In this document: positions 53,225-63,653 of the stretch, one piece after another
Position numbering within the stretch: position 1 is the stretch's first letter
Layout of the letters: the number at the start of each line of letters is the position of its first letter
Assembly: GCF_900101445.1 (NCBI RefSeq)
Contig: NZ_FNKE01000001.1
Location: 620,001-684,000, forward strand
Length of the DNA stretch: 64,000 bases
Origin: Streptococcus equinus
Lineage (GTDB): Bacteria; Bacillota; Bacilli; Lactobacillales; Streptococcaceae
Direction of reading: 5' to 3'
The notes under the pieces: generated by a model
Database searches by the model: none
The model's input: the letters and a program-made list of their open reading frames with translations, nothing else
What the model was told of the DNA's origin: nothing
Made by a program: the position numbers and the translations under genes

Positions 53225-53289
53225 TTCAAGTCTTATCTTTTAAGCTTGTAAGCCTTTTATGCTAGAATAAAGAAAAAAGGAGGACGCTT

Positions 53290-54135
53290 ATGGAATTTAA
53301 AACCTTAAACAACGGTGTTCAAATCCCCAAACTCGGCTTTGGTGTTTGGCAAATGTTTGACCAAGATGAATGCCAAAAAGCCGTGGAAAACGCACTTGAA
53401 GTAGGCTATCGCCTGATTGATACAGCTGCGCTCTATCGTAATGAAGAGGCAGTTGGCGATGCCATTAAGGCGTCAGGTCTCAAACGAGAAGAGATTTTCA
53501 TCACAACAAAAGCTTGGATTAACCAACTTGGCTATGACGAAACCAAGAAAGCTTTTGAAGAAAGTCTTAAAAAACTTGGTACTGATTACCTTGACCTCTA
53601 TCTCATTCATCAACCATACGGTGATACTTATGGTGCTTGGCGTGCTATGACTGACCTTTATAAAGAAGGTCGCATTCGAGCTATCGGTGTTTCTAATTTC
53701 TCAACTGGACGTATCGCTGATTTTGCCTTAAACACTGAAATTGTCCCAGCTCTTAACCAGATTGAACTTCATCCTTACAAACAACAAAATCTGCTTCGCA
53801 AAGCTAATGAAGATTTTGGCGTGGCAACACAAGCATGGAGTCCATTTAACCAAGGAAAGGATGATATCTTCAACGACGTTACCCTAAATAGCATTGCTGA
53901 AAAATATGGTAAAACCGTTGCTCAAGTCATTCTTCGCTGGCAACTTCAAAATGATATTTTGACCATTCCAAAATCTGTTCACCTAGATCGTATCAGACAG
54001 AACTTTAACGTTTTTGATTTTGAACTCAGCCAAAATGACCTTGATACTATCGCAAAACTCGACCGTTTCCCAAACAACTACGGTCCAAATGAAAGTATCG
54101 AACAAGTTAAACGCCTATCAGGTTATAAAGCATAA
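53290..54135 (+). CDS. Aldo/keto reductase
   Basis: 281 aa TIM barrel. The catalytic tetrad is visible: Asp in RLIDTAALY, Tyr in LYRNEEAVG, Lys in ITTKAWI and His in YLIHQPYGD. Family signatures GRIRAIGVSNF and IPKSVHLDRI (NADPH site) are present. It reduces an unidentified carbonyl compound. It lies 65 nt after lysR with its own GGAGG site and is possibly cotranscribed. Confidence 0.92.
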   Translation: MEFKTLNNGVQIPKLGFGVWQMFDQDECQKAVENALEVGYRLIDTAALYRNEEAVGDAIKASGLKREEIFITTKAWINQLGYDETKKAFEESLKKLGTDYLDLYLIHQPYGDTYGAWRAMTDLYKEGRIRAIGVSNFSTGRIADFALNTEIVPALNQIELHPYKQQNLLRKANEDFGVATQAWSPFNQGKDDIFNDVTLNSIAEKYGKTVAQVILRWQLQNDILTIPKSVHLDRIRQNFNVFDFELSQNDLDTIAKLDRFPNNYGPNESIEQVKRLSGYKA

Positions 54136-54137
54136 AA

Positions 54138-54166
54138 TAAAGGCAGCGAAATTGCTGCCTTTTTGT
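54138..54166. terminator. Bidirectional terminator
   Basis: AAAGGCAGC / GCTGCCTTT stem with a GAAATT loop and A/T tracts, between the convergent aldo-keto reductase and relS. Confidence 0.88.
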
Positions 54167-54176
54167 TTGTCATTAT

Positions 54177-55403
54177 TTACAAACTCACCACAAATGTGAT
54201 GGTATCGTCTTTATAATTCACGGAGATACTGCCCTTGAAAAGTTTGACCATGGTTTGTGCCATTGATAAACCAATGCCATAGCCCGAAGTCTTGTTGTTA
54301 TGCGATTCATCTTCTCGGTAAAAACGCTCAAAGAATTTCGTGTAATCAACATCTTTTCCTTTGGTGTAAGTATTTGAAATCTCAAGTTTGGCTTTAGATA
54401 ATCTTCCTTTGCTCAAGGCAACTGAAACTGTACCACCTGAATCACAGTATTTATTAGCATTATCAACCAAAAGCGTAACAAGTTCAAACAACGATTTTTC
54501 TTCAGCCTTAATGAAAATATTTGGCTGGATGTCCATGACAAATTCCTTGCCATCCTTGATAACTGGTCCTTTAAAGTCTTCAGCAGCATCTCTAGCAATA
54601 TCTGAAAAATTCACATTGGTAAGAACTAACTCAGGCTGTTCTTCCAAGCGTGCCATGGCAACCAAGCCATTAATCAAGCCTGTCATTCGTTCTACTTGGT
54701 CATTAGTGCTTTTAGTCCACTCTGACTCACCATTCATCAACTCAACCAGTTCATTGTTAGCTGAAATGATAGCAAGAGGCGTCTTCAACTCATGCCCAGC
54801 ATTGGTGATGAAACGACGTTGCCTTTCATAATTACGAATAAAAGGCTTAATAACCTTGCCAGACACAACCGAAATCACTAAGACAAAGAAGATAAAACTA
54901 ATCCCTGACATCCAAATCGACAAATGCACCAAAGCCATATTATCGTTAAATTGATTAGTCGAATCTAGCACCACGATTAAATCCGTACGACGACTATCTT
55001 CTGACACCATGTAAGAATAAGTGTGGTGATGATAAGAAAAATCCCCTCTTGTATCCTTTGAATGACTGATTCTCTCCAAAAATTCTTTGACTTCTTGGTC
55101 TGTTAAATCAGAAATATTGCTAGAATTTAAAGAAATGATATTGCCATCATGGTCCATTTTGGCACTAAAATAACGGTATTGAAAAAGAGTGTCTACTGAT
55201 ACAGTGTTTCCTAGCTCACTTGTCGTCTTTGAAATGCTAGGAAAACTTCCGCCATTATCAGAAAGCAAGGTTAAAATTTTATTAATCTCATCGACAGTCT
55301 GAACATGACGAGCCGAATTCAAAACACCAACAACCGAAAACAGCACAATTAGAATCGCTAATGAAGCAATGGCAATAAAACGTAGACGAAGTTTACGAAA
55401 CAT
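54177..55403 (-). CDS. relS: Sensor histidine kinase RelS-like
   Basis: 408 aa. Two membrane helices (about 8-29 and 158-182) enclose an extracytoplasmic domain of about 125 residues with a HHH cluster near 125. The phospho-acceptor is His204 in NAGHELKTPLAI. The ATPase domain has LVDNANKYCD (N box) and GYGIGLSMAQTM (G box). It lies 8 nt after the response regulator and in the relP operon, matching the S. mutans relPRS layout. The name rests on that context. Confidence 0.88.
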   Translation of the reverse strand: MFRKLRLRFIAIASLAILIVLFSVVGVLNSARHVQTVDEINKILTLLSDNGGSFPSISKTTSELGNTVSVDTLFQYRYFSAKMDHDGNIISLNSSNISDLTDQEVKEFLERISHSKDTRGDFSYHHHTYSYMVSEDSRRTDLIVVLDSTNQFNDNMALVHLSIWMSGISFIFFVLVISVVSGKVIKPFIRNYERQRRFITNAGHELKTPLAIISANNELVELMNGESEWTKSTNDQVERMTGLINGLVAMARLEEQPELVLTNVNFSDIARDAAEDFKGPVIKDGKEFVMDIQPNIFIKAEEKSLFELVTLLVDNANKYCDSGGTVSVALSKGRLSKAKLEISNTYTKGKDVDYTKFFERFYREDESHNNKTSGYGIGLSMAQTMVKLFKGSISVNYKDDTITFVVSL

Positions 55404-55411
55404 AGCGCCAC

Positions 55412-56092
55412 CTACAATTCTTTCAATTCATAATCACCCATGTCTTCTCCTTCAATCACAAGATTTGCTCCCACAGATTGGAGTTTTTGACGAAGATAAG
55501 AGACATAGATAAAGACATACCCCTCATCAATCTCTGGGTCATCCTTATCACTTGCCCAGACATGATTGAAAAGCTGCTCCGTTGAAAGTTTCTTGCCAGG
55601 GTTTAACATGAAAAACTCAAGCATCTTAGCTTCTTTCCCTGCTAGGCGGATAGTATTTTGACTAGCCAATTCCTGCTCACCAACATTTAGAGTAACACTA
55701 CCCAGTTTTAAAATATTTGACGTAAAATTGGTATCCACTCGGCGTGACATCGAGCGCAGGCGAGCTAACAACTCCTTAAGAGAAAATGGTTTTGTCAGGT
55801 AATCATCCGCTCCAGCATCAAGCCCTGTAACACGGTCATCAATTTCAGCCATGGCTGTTAGCATGATGATGTGAGCTTGGTTACCTGTTTGACGGATTTC
55901 TTGTACAGCTTGAATCCCTGTTTTTCTTGGCATCATAATGTCCATGACCATGACATCATAGGCATTTTCTTTAGCTCTATCAACCGCTGCTTGCCCATCA
56001 AAAACCGAATCAACCTCATAGCCTTCATGCGTAAGGGCAGTTGTCAACACGCGGTTCATCTGAACTTCATCTTCTGCTATAAGTACTTTCAT
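55412..56092 (-). CDS. relR: Response regulator RelR-like (OmpR family)
   Basis: 226 aa. Receiver domain with phospho-Asp51 (VMVMDIMMP) and Lys in YLTKPFS, then a winged-helix DNA-binding domain (about 128-225). ATG at 56092 starts 2 nt after the relP stop, and GGAG lies inside relP. It should act with the adjacent kinase. Targets may include the operon itself and rcrRPQ; this is inference. Confidence 0.9.
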   Translation of the reverse strand: MKVLIAEDEVQMNRVLTTALTHEGYEVDSVFDGQAAVDRAKENAYDVMVMDIMMPRKTGIQAVQEIRQTGNQAHIIMLTAMAEIDDRVTGLDAGADDYLTKPFSLKELLARLRSMSRRVDTNFTSNILKLGSVTLNVGEQELASQNTIRLAGKEAKMLEFFMLNPGKKLSTEQLFNHVWASDKDDPEIDEGYVFIYVSYLRQKLQSVGANLVIEGEDMGDYELKEL

Positions 56093-56094
56093 AA

Positions 56095-56730
56095 TTAGTC
56101 GTCTCCTTCAAGTCGAGAGCTTTCCTGAATCAAGTTGCGAATGGTTTGCATGCTCAAATCACAAGAAGCCAATTCATCAGCGCAACGTTTCAGCTCACGC
56201 ACGATACGCTTAGGGTCTTTGATGTCATGCTTGTATTTCATCTGATGTTCCAAACTCGCCCAGGAATCCATGGCAATGGTGCGAAGCTGAACCTCGATAA
56301 AGTATGAGCCCTGCTCATTTCCAAGACAATCTGGATAAGGGGTCTCAACCTCAACAATCATGTGATAAGAGCGATAACCATTTGGTTTGGCATGTTTAAT
56401 GTAATCTTTTTCCTCAATCACGTGACAATTATCAAAAGAATGAATCACATCAGCCAAGCGGTAAATATCATCAACAAAACCACAAACAATACGTAAGCCA
56501 ATACTATCACGAATTTGTCGTAAAGCTGACTCCGTCGACACTTCAAAGCCTTTTCGTTGGCACTTTTCGACCATACTTTCATGTGTTTTAACACGTGAAA
56601 TCAAATGCTCAAATAACTTATAACCCGTCTCTTTTTTGACCAGGTCATTTTTTTCTTTAATACGCTGACTAAAGTCTTCTAAAATCAATGGCAGGTAATC
56701 AGCGTATTTTCCATATATAGATTCTGTCAT
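56095..56730 (-). CDS. relP: Small alarmone synthetase (GTP pyrophosphokinase) RelP
   Basis: 211 aa, single synthetase domain without hydrolase or TGS/ACT domains. Active-site motifs: SIGLRIVCGFVDDIYRL, NGYRSYHMIVE and EVQLRTIAMDSWASLEHQ. It makes (p)ppGpp or pGpp from GTP or GDP. It lies upstream of a two-component system as in S. mutans relPRS, so it is called RelP and not RelQ, although both are small synthetases. Confidence 0.9.
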   Translation of the reverse strand: MTESIYGKYADYLPLILEDFSQRIKEKNDLVKKETGYKLFEHLISRVKTHESMVEKCQRKGFEVSTESALRQIRDSIGLRIVCGFVDDIYRLADVIHSFDNCHVIEEKDYIKHAKPNGYRSYHMIVEVETPYPDCLGNEQGSYFIEVQLRTIAMDSWASLEHQMKYKHDIKDPKRIVRELKRCADELASCDLSMQTIRNLIQESSRLEGDD

Positions 56731-56757
56731 AATTTTTCCTAACTAAATGCTACTGCC

Positions 56758-56790
56758 ATTATAGCAAATTATCTTAAAATAAGGATAAAA
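56758..56790 (-). promoter_or_regulatory. relPRS promoter
   Basis: Extended -10 TTGCTATAAT (-10 at 56758-56763) with a weak -35. The short leader leads to AGGA before relP. Confidence 0.6.
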
Positions 56791-56802
56791 CAAACTCCTT
56801 AC

Positions 56803-56832
56803 AAAAAAAGAGACCAGCAGGTCTCTTTTTTA
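56803..56832 (-). terminator. Terminator of rcrRPQ
   Basis: AGAGACCAGCAGGTCTCT hairpin with a T7 tail in the minus direction, overlapping the rcrQ stop. Confidence 0.87.
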
Positions 56833-58602
56833 TGCTACTTCAAATTGTGAATTGTAAAGGTCTGCGTAGAAACCACCTTGAGTCATCAATTCATCGTGAT
56901 TACCTTGTTCAATGATGTTACCATCTTTCATCACAAGGATTAAATCAGCATTTTTAATGGTTGACAAACGGTGGGCAATCACAAATGATGTGCGACCTTC
57001 CATCAATTTATCCATAGCTTTTTGAATCAATTCTTCTGTACGTGTATCAACTGATGATGTTGCTTCATCTAGGATAAGAAGCGGAGCATCTTTCAAGAGC
57101 GCACGCGCAATGGTCAAGAGTTGTTTTTGACCGATTGAAAGGGTAACAGAATCATCAAGATATGTGTCATAGCCGTCAGGAAGCGTCATGATAAAGTGGT
57201 GAACACCAACTGCTTTAGCTGCTGCTACTACTTGTTCATCAGTGATATTTTCTTGGTTATAAATCAAGTTTTCTTTGATTGTTCCTTCAAAGAGCCAAGT
57301 GTCCTGAAGCACCATTGAGAATTGGTCGTGGACTTCTTCACGCGACATCAAACGTGTGTCAACACCATCGATAGCAATTTGCCCTTTATCAATTTCATAG
57401 AATTTCATAAGAAGGTTAACGATGGTTGTCTTACCAGCACCAGTTGGTCCAACGATAGCAACCTTTTGACCAGGTTTAGCCACTGCTGAGAAATCATGGA
57501 TAATGGTTTTATCTTTAGAATAACCAAAGAAGACATTATCAAAAGTAACCTCACCTTTAACATCAGACAATTGACGTTCTTTGTGTGATTCATCTTCCAT
57601 TTCCTCTTCTTCAAGGAATTCAAAGACTCGGCTCATAGCTGCTGTTGCTGATTGCATTTGTGTGAAGGCTTGAGCAATTTGAGAAAGAGGTTGTGAGAAA
57701 ATGCGCACGTAAGTCATAAAGGCAACCACATCACCCATGGTAATATCGCCATTAATCACCTTAACTGCACCAACCACACAGACCATAACATACCCAAAGT
57801 TACCAATGAAAATCATGAGCGGCATCATAATACCTGATAAGAATTGTGATTGCCACATTGATTTGTAAAGATTTGTGTTAAGGGTTTTAAATGCTTGACT
57901 AGTTTCTTCAGATGCGTTGTAGCTTGTCACCACATTGTGACCAGAATAGATTTCTTCGACATAACCGTTGACTGCTGCCAAGTTATTTTGTTGGCGTTTG
58001 AACAAGGGTTGAGATGACCCCATAATCACAACAACTAGCAAGAATCCGATAAAGACTGACCCAATTGCTGTTAGCGCCATGCTGACATTTGAATGGAACA
58101 TCATGAAAATCGAACCAATCAAAAGCACTACTGAAGTGACCAATGTTCCCAAACTTTGGTTAAGAGATTGACCAAGCAAATCCACGTCATTTGTCACACG
58201 AGAAAGTGTATCCCCTTGTGAATGACTGTCAAAATAATTTAGTGGCACACGGTCAATTTTAACTTGGATAGCTGCACGCAAACGTTGAGAGAAACGTTGA
58301 ACAATGGTAGCTACTGTAAAGTTTTGAATGTAACCAACAACCGCTGAAATCACATATAAAATGGCAAGGGTTAAAGCAATTTGCCCAACCTTATCTAGGT
58401 CAACACCAGGGATAGTCCCCATTTTAGTTGGTGTCAAGCCTTTCATAATGGTATTTGTAATTTCTTTTAATTTATCAGGACCGATAACAGTAACAGTCGC
58501 TGAGATAATGGCTCCAATTACCGCAAGGATAAATGGAAATTGGAAACCTTTAATGTATGGCTTCATTCTGCTATAGAAGGATACTTTTTTCTTATTTTCC
58601 AT
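56830..58602 (-). CDS. rcrQ: ABC exporter half-transporter RcrQ
   Basis: 590 aa. N-terminal six-helix ABC exporter domain (about 15-310) and C-terminal ATPase. Walker A GPTGAGKTT (about 373), signature LSIGQKQL, Walker B LLILDEATSSVD with a catalytic Glu, and H-loop IAHRLS. It pairs with RcrP, whose Walker B lacks that Glu. In S. mutans the 3' end of rcrQ was reported to encode short competence-related peptides; I did not identify equivalents here. It overlaps rcrP by 11 nt. Confidence 0.92.
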   Translation of the reverse strand: MENKKKVSFYSRMKPYIKGFQFPFILAVIGAIISATVTVIGPDKLKEITNTIMKGLTPTKMGTIPGVDLDKVGQIALTLAILYVISAVVGYIQNFTVATIVQRFSQRLRAAIQVKIDRVPLNYFDSHSQGDTLSRVTNDVDLLGQSLNQSLGTLVTSVVLLIGSIFMMFHSNVSMALTAIGSVFIGFLLVVVIMGSSQPLFKRQQNNLAAVNGYVEEIYSGHNVVTSYNASEETSQAFKTLNTNLYKSMWQSQFLSGIMMPLMIFIGNFGYVMVCVVGAVKVINGDITMGDVVAFMTYVRIFSQPLSQIAQAFTQMQSATAAMSRVFEFLEEEEMEDESHKERQLSDVKGEVTFDNVFFGYSKDKTIIHDFSAVAKPGQKVAIVGPTGAGKTTIVNLLMKFYEIDKGQIAIDGVDTRLMSREEVHDQFSMVLQDTWLFEGTIKENLIYNQENITDEQVVAAAKAVGVHHFIMTLPDGYDTYLDDSVTLSIGQKQLLTIARALLKDAPLLILDEATSSVDTRTEELIQKAMDKLMEGRTSFVIAHRLSTIKNADLILVMKDGNIIEQGNHDELMTQGGFYADLYNSQFEVA

Positions 58603-60406
58603 TTTCTAATTCCTCCTTAGATAATTGTGAGTAGGCAATTTCACGATAAACGTCATTATTTGCAAGCAATTCTTCGTGAGTACCTTGACCAACGACTTTA
58701 CCTTCGTCAAGAACCAAGATTTGGTCAGCGTCCATGATTGTCGAAATACGTTGCGCAACAATCAATTTTGTCATGTCGGCTGTACGTTCTTTCAATTGTG
58801 AACGAAGGATGCGGTCAGTCTTGTAGTCAAGTGCTGAGAATGAATCATCAAAGATGATAATTTCAGGTTTACGAGCAAGAGCACGTGCAATCGCCAAGCG
58901 TTGTTTTTGACCACCTGAGAAGTTTTGACCACCTTGAGAGACTTGGGCTTTCAATTGACCTTCTTTACTTTCAACGAAGTCTTTACCTTGTGCCAAATCA
59001 AGTGCTTCCCACATCTTGTCATCATCAAGCGGTGAACTATTGCTGTCACCCATGTCCATATTTGAAGCAATGTCTCCACTAAAGAGCACAGCTTTTTGCG
59101 GAATGTAACCCACAATCTTGTGAAGGGTATCATGATCGTAATCACGAACGTCAACACCGTCAACTTTGATTGTTCCTTCACTTGCATCGTAGAAACGAGG
59201 AATCAAGTTAACCAAAGTTGATTTCCCAGAACCAGTTGATCCGATAAAGGCAACTGTATCACCTGCTTTAGCTTTGAAGGAAACATGTTCCAAAACAGCT
59301 TCCGAATGATCGCTGTAGCGGAAAGATACATCGTTGAATTCAACAGAACCTTTTTCGACCGGCTGAGCTTTACTTTCTTCAGGGTAAATAACAGATGGTT
59401 TTGTATCCAAGACTTCATTAATACGACCTGCAGCAACAACCGCACGAGGAAGAATGAAGAAAACGATAATCATCATCATAAATCCGATAACAACTTGCAT
59501 GGCATACGATGAATAAACCACCATATCAGAGAAGATATTTACCTTATCTTGCATGGCACCAGCAATCTTAGTTGGGTCTTTTGGAATGGCAATATCCTCA
59601 ATCAAGAAGGCACCAATCCAATAAATTGCCAAAGTCATCCCACTTGAAATACTTGTCATAACTGGCGACATCAAAGCCATTGAACGGTTGATAAAGAGGT
59701 TAAAGTTTGTCACGTTATCATTGGCTTTGGCAAATTTACCATCTTGATAACTTTCAGCATTGTAAGCACGAACAACACGGATACCAGTCAATGATTCACG
59801 CGTAATACTGTTCAATTTATCAGTCAATTTTTGAATCATGCGTTGTTTTGGCATTACCATCATGAGCAAGAAAATCAACATCAAAATCATGACAGCCACT
59901 GCTATAACCAGCACCATCAACCATTCATGGTTTTTATCAGCAATCTTCGTAATCGCCCAGATTGCCATAATTGGTCCTTTAGTAATAACTTGAAGTCCCA
60001 TGGTAAAGACCAACTGAATTTGAGTAATGTCATTTGTTGTACGTGTTAAAAGACTTGGAATTGAAAATTTCTTGATTTCCGCATCTGAAAAGTCCAAAAC
60101 ACTGTGGAAAATATCATCACGTAAACGCGTACTGAAACTTGCTGCGATGCGTGCGGCTAAGAACCCGACAACTACAGAGGCTGCAAAACTTCCTAAAGAA
60201 AGCAAGACCATACGCATACCTGGGGCATCTAGATTCCAAGCAAAAATATCTTTTGCTTTTGTTCCTTGAGTTGAGAGCAAGGATGTGATATCAGACATGT
60301 AATCTGGAATTTTCAAATCCAAGAAAACATTCAAACACACAAATAAGACGGCGATAATCATCATGATGATTTCTTTTACCGTTAAACGTTTAAAAATTTT
60401 TAACAT
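58592..60406 (-). CDS. rcrP: ABC exporter half-transporter RcrP
   Basis: 604 aa. Membrane domain about 15-330 and ATPase with Walker A GSTGSGKST, signature FSGGQKQR and a Walker B that reads IIFDDSFSALD. Asp replaces the catalytic Glu, as in the degenerate site of heterodimeric exporters. ATG at 60406 follows AAGGAG, 3 nt after rcrR. The substrate is unknown; in S. mutans the system links stress tolerance and competence. Confidence 0.92.
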   Translation of the reverse strand: MLKIFKRLTVKEIIMMIIAVLFVCLNVFLDLKIPDYMSDITSLLSTQGTKAKDIFAWNLDAPGMRMVLLSLGSFAASVVVGFLAARIAASFSTRLRDDIFHSVLDFSDAEIKKFSIPSLLTRTTNDITQIQLVFTMGLQVITKGPIMAIWAITKIADKNHEWLMVLVIAVAVMILMLIFLLMMVMPKQRMIQKLTDKLNSITRESLTGIRVVRAYNAESYQDGKFAKANDNVTNFNLFINRSMALMSPVMTSISSGMTLAIYWIGAFLIEDIAIPKDPTKIAGAMQDKVNIFSDMVVYSSYAMQVVIGFMMMIIVFFILPRAVVAAGRINEVLDTKPSVIYPEESKAQPVEKGSVEFNDVSFRYSDHSEAVLEHVSFKAKAGDTVAFIGSTGSGKSTLVNLIPRFYDASEGTIKVDGVDVRDYDHDTLHKIVGYIPQKAVLFSGDIASNMDMGDSNSSPLDDDKMWEALDLAQGKDFVESKEGQLKAQVSQGGQNFSGGQKQRLAIARALARKPEIIIFDDSFSALDYKTDRILRSQLKERTADMTKLIVAQRISTIMDADQILVLDEGKVVGQGTHEELLANNDVYREIAYSQLSKEELENGK

Positions 60407-60409
60407 GCG

Positions 60410-60850
60410 TTACTCCTTGTTTTCTAAGTTTTTCAAAATGCGATCAAAGACACGACCAGAAATTTCTAGTTCTTCACGGCTAATACCATCAAAAATTTGC
60501 TTATGAATGGCAACATGAAAAGCATCGATGTCTTTGGATTTTGCTTTACCAAGTTCTGTTAAGACCACACGCTTATAACGCTTGTCAACCTCAGAAGGCA
60601 CAACCTCAATAAAGCCATTTTTCTCCATTCGTTTAATCAAATTACTAGTCACAGATTTTGAAATCTTCAGTTTACGCTCAATATCTTTGATGAAAACTTC
60701 CTTGTCTTCATTCTCACGTAAATAAAGCACTGCAAACCCCTGCGGACCAGCAAGATTTTCGACACCGTGCTGCTCACCGAGTTCATGTACCCGATTCTCC
60801 ATCAAATTAATAAAGTATCTAAATTGTGAAAAGGGATCTTTGTCTCGCAT
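60410..60850 (-). CDS. rcrR: MarR-family regulator RcrR
   Basis: 146 aa. Winged HTH with VFIKDIERKLKISKSVTSNLIKRMEKNGFIEVVPSEVDKRYKRVVLTELG (about 52-101). It heads the rcrRPQ operon and probably represses it by binding the palindrome in its own promoter spacer. Confidence 0.92.
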   Translation of the reverse strand: MRDKDPFSQFRYFINLMENRVHELGEQHGVENLAGPQGFAVLYLRENEDKEVFIKDIERKLKISKSVTSNLIKRMEKNGFIEVVPSEVDKRYKRVVLTELGKAKSKDIDAFHVAIHKQIFDGISREELEISGRVFDRILKNLENKE

Positions 60851-60898
60851 TTTTTCCTCACTTTCTGAAATTTTTCAAGATTTATTCTTGTAAAATAC

Positions 60899-60943
60899 AT
60901 TGTAGTTCTTATGAGAACTAATGTCAAGAAAAAAGTTCTCATG
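60899..60943 (-). promoter_or_regulatory. rcrRPQ promoter with palindromic operator
   Basis: TTGACA (60922-60927), 17-bp spacer, TACAAT (60899-60904). TAGTTCTTATGAGAACTA (60903-60920) has perfect 7-bp arms and fills the spacer. A second half-site, AGTTCTCATG, starts near 60934. This is a strong operator candidate for RcrR. Confidence 0.85.
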
Positions 60944-60964
60944 GAAATTATTTTTTTGACCAAT

Positions 60965-60996
60965 AAAAAAAGAAAAGCTGCATTAACAACTTTTCT
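60965..60996 (-). terminator. Terminator of the deformylase-like gene
   Basis: AGAAAAGTTG / CAGCTTTTCT stem (one G-U) with a TTAATG loop and T7, starting at the stop codon. Confidence 0.82.
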
Positions 60997-61406
60997 TAGA
61001 TAATAATTCCTTCTAAATGATCTAACTCATGCTGGCAGATTTGTGCTGCTAAACCAGTTAATGTTAGGCTTTGTTTATTCCAATTCTTGTCCATAAAAGT
61101 GACATCAATTTTTTGGTAACGTCGTGTTGGACGAGACCCTAGAAGTGATAGACATGACTCTTCAGTGTCAAAAGGAAGAGATTTATTTGTCATCACAGGA
61201 TTAAACATCACCAAGTCTGCCAAGCCCATGTTGACAATAATCACGCGTTTTTTAACACCAATCATATTCGCTGCCATTCCAATACAATTGGCACGATTCG
61301 CATTTAAGGTATCCTGCAAATCTTGCGCTAAATACAAATCATCTTTTGTAGCTTCTTGCGACTTTTGCGCCAAGAAAAAAGTATCTTTTACAATCTCTTT
61401 AATCAT
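60996..61406 (-). CDS. Peptide deformylase-like protein
   Basis: 136 aa, shorter than classic Def. Motif 1 is GMAANMIG in place of GLAAPQIG, with Gln lost. Motif 2 is EESCLSL in place of EGCLS, and motif 3 CQHELDHLEG keeps HExxH. The metal ligands Cys, His and His are kept, but the altered motif 1 raises doubt about normal deformylase activity. Similar short paralogues exist in other streptococci. It is translationally coupled (ATGA) to the GNAT gene. Confidence 0.85.
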   Translation of the reverse strand: MIKEIVKDTFFLAQKSQEATKDDLYLAQDLQDTLNANRANCIGMAANMIGVKKRVIIVNMGLADLVMFNPVMTNKSLPFDTEESCLSLLGSRPTRRYQKIDVTFMDKNWNKQSLTLTGLAAQICQHELDHLEGIII

Positions 61407-61912
61407 GATTTCTCCAAAAATAATTCCATAATGTCAAAATCGACAGACTCGCCATCAATTTCCATAAAGCCTTCAAAGGTTCCAATCCTACGAAAACCTA
61501 AACTTTCATAAAGGTGAATAGCCCTTTTGTTGTCCGTACGAACTTCAAGTGAGAGAATTTTAAGACCTGATTGTCGACTAATATCGATTAAACATGTTAA
61601 GAGTTTACGCCCAATGCCTTTATTCCAACAGGCTTTTTTAACTGCAATTCCAATTTCTGCACGATGTGACAAACGTTTTTTTCGAAAACTTCTACAATTG
61701 CAAGTTCCAACAATTTGACCGTTTTCTTCAGCTAATAAAAAATGAGATGTCTTGGCATTTTGAAATTTTGCTAAGATTTTCTCTTCCTCAGCAACAGAAA
61801 GTCCCATCCCTTCACTGCCATAGGAAAGATTATCTGTCTCTGAACCAACCTGATTACAAAACTCAAGCAGATTTTTTGCATCTTTAACAGTTACTTCTCT
61901 CACTTCAATCAT
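61403..61912 (-). CDS. GNAT-family N-acetyltransferase
   Basis: 169 aa. The acetyl-CoA loop is in IGIAVKKACWNKGIGRKLLTCLI (about 91-113), and LSLEVRTDNKRAIHLYESLGFRRIGTFEG is the typical C-terminal signature. The substrate is unknown; a small-molecule or ribosomal-protein target is possible. The start ATG at 61912 has AGAGAGG upstream, and an extended -10 TTGCTATAAT lies near 61940. Confidence 0.9.
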   Translation of the reverse strand: MIEVREVTVKDAKNLLEFCNQVGSETDNLSYGSEGMGLSVAEEEKILAKFQNAKTSHFLLAEENGQIVGTCNCRSFRKKRLSHRAEIGIAVKKACWNKGIGRKLLTCLIDISRQSGLKILSLEVRTDNKRAIHLYESLGFRRIGTFEGFMEIDGESVDFDIMELFLEKS

Positions 61913-61962
61913 AAGAAGAACCTCTCTTTCGATAGAAATATTATAGCAAATTTTTCAAGCAA

Positions 61963-61990
61963 CCAAAAGAGCCCACCTTGGTGAGCTCGA
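61963..61990 (-). terminator. Terminator of gdhA
   Basis: GAGCTCACC / GGTGGGCTC stem with an AA loop and a TTTTGG tail, about 80 nt after the gdhA stop. Confidence 0.78.
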
Positions 61991-62069
61991 TTCGGTTATT
62001 TGATATTAGAGAATTATTTTAAGACAAAATGGCTTGTTGAATCCGTCTGTACGGTTCTAAGGTAATATG

Positions 62070-63550
<1,481 letters not shown>

Positions 63551-63653
63551 TCCTATGTCACTTGTTTTTTCTAACTCTCTATTCTATAGCTTCTAACAAT
63601 CTTTTTTTCGTGATTTGTGGTATGATTAAGGTGACAACTTAGGAGGTAGCATT

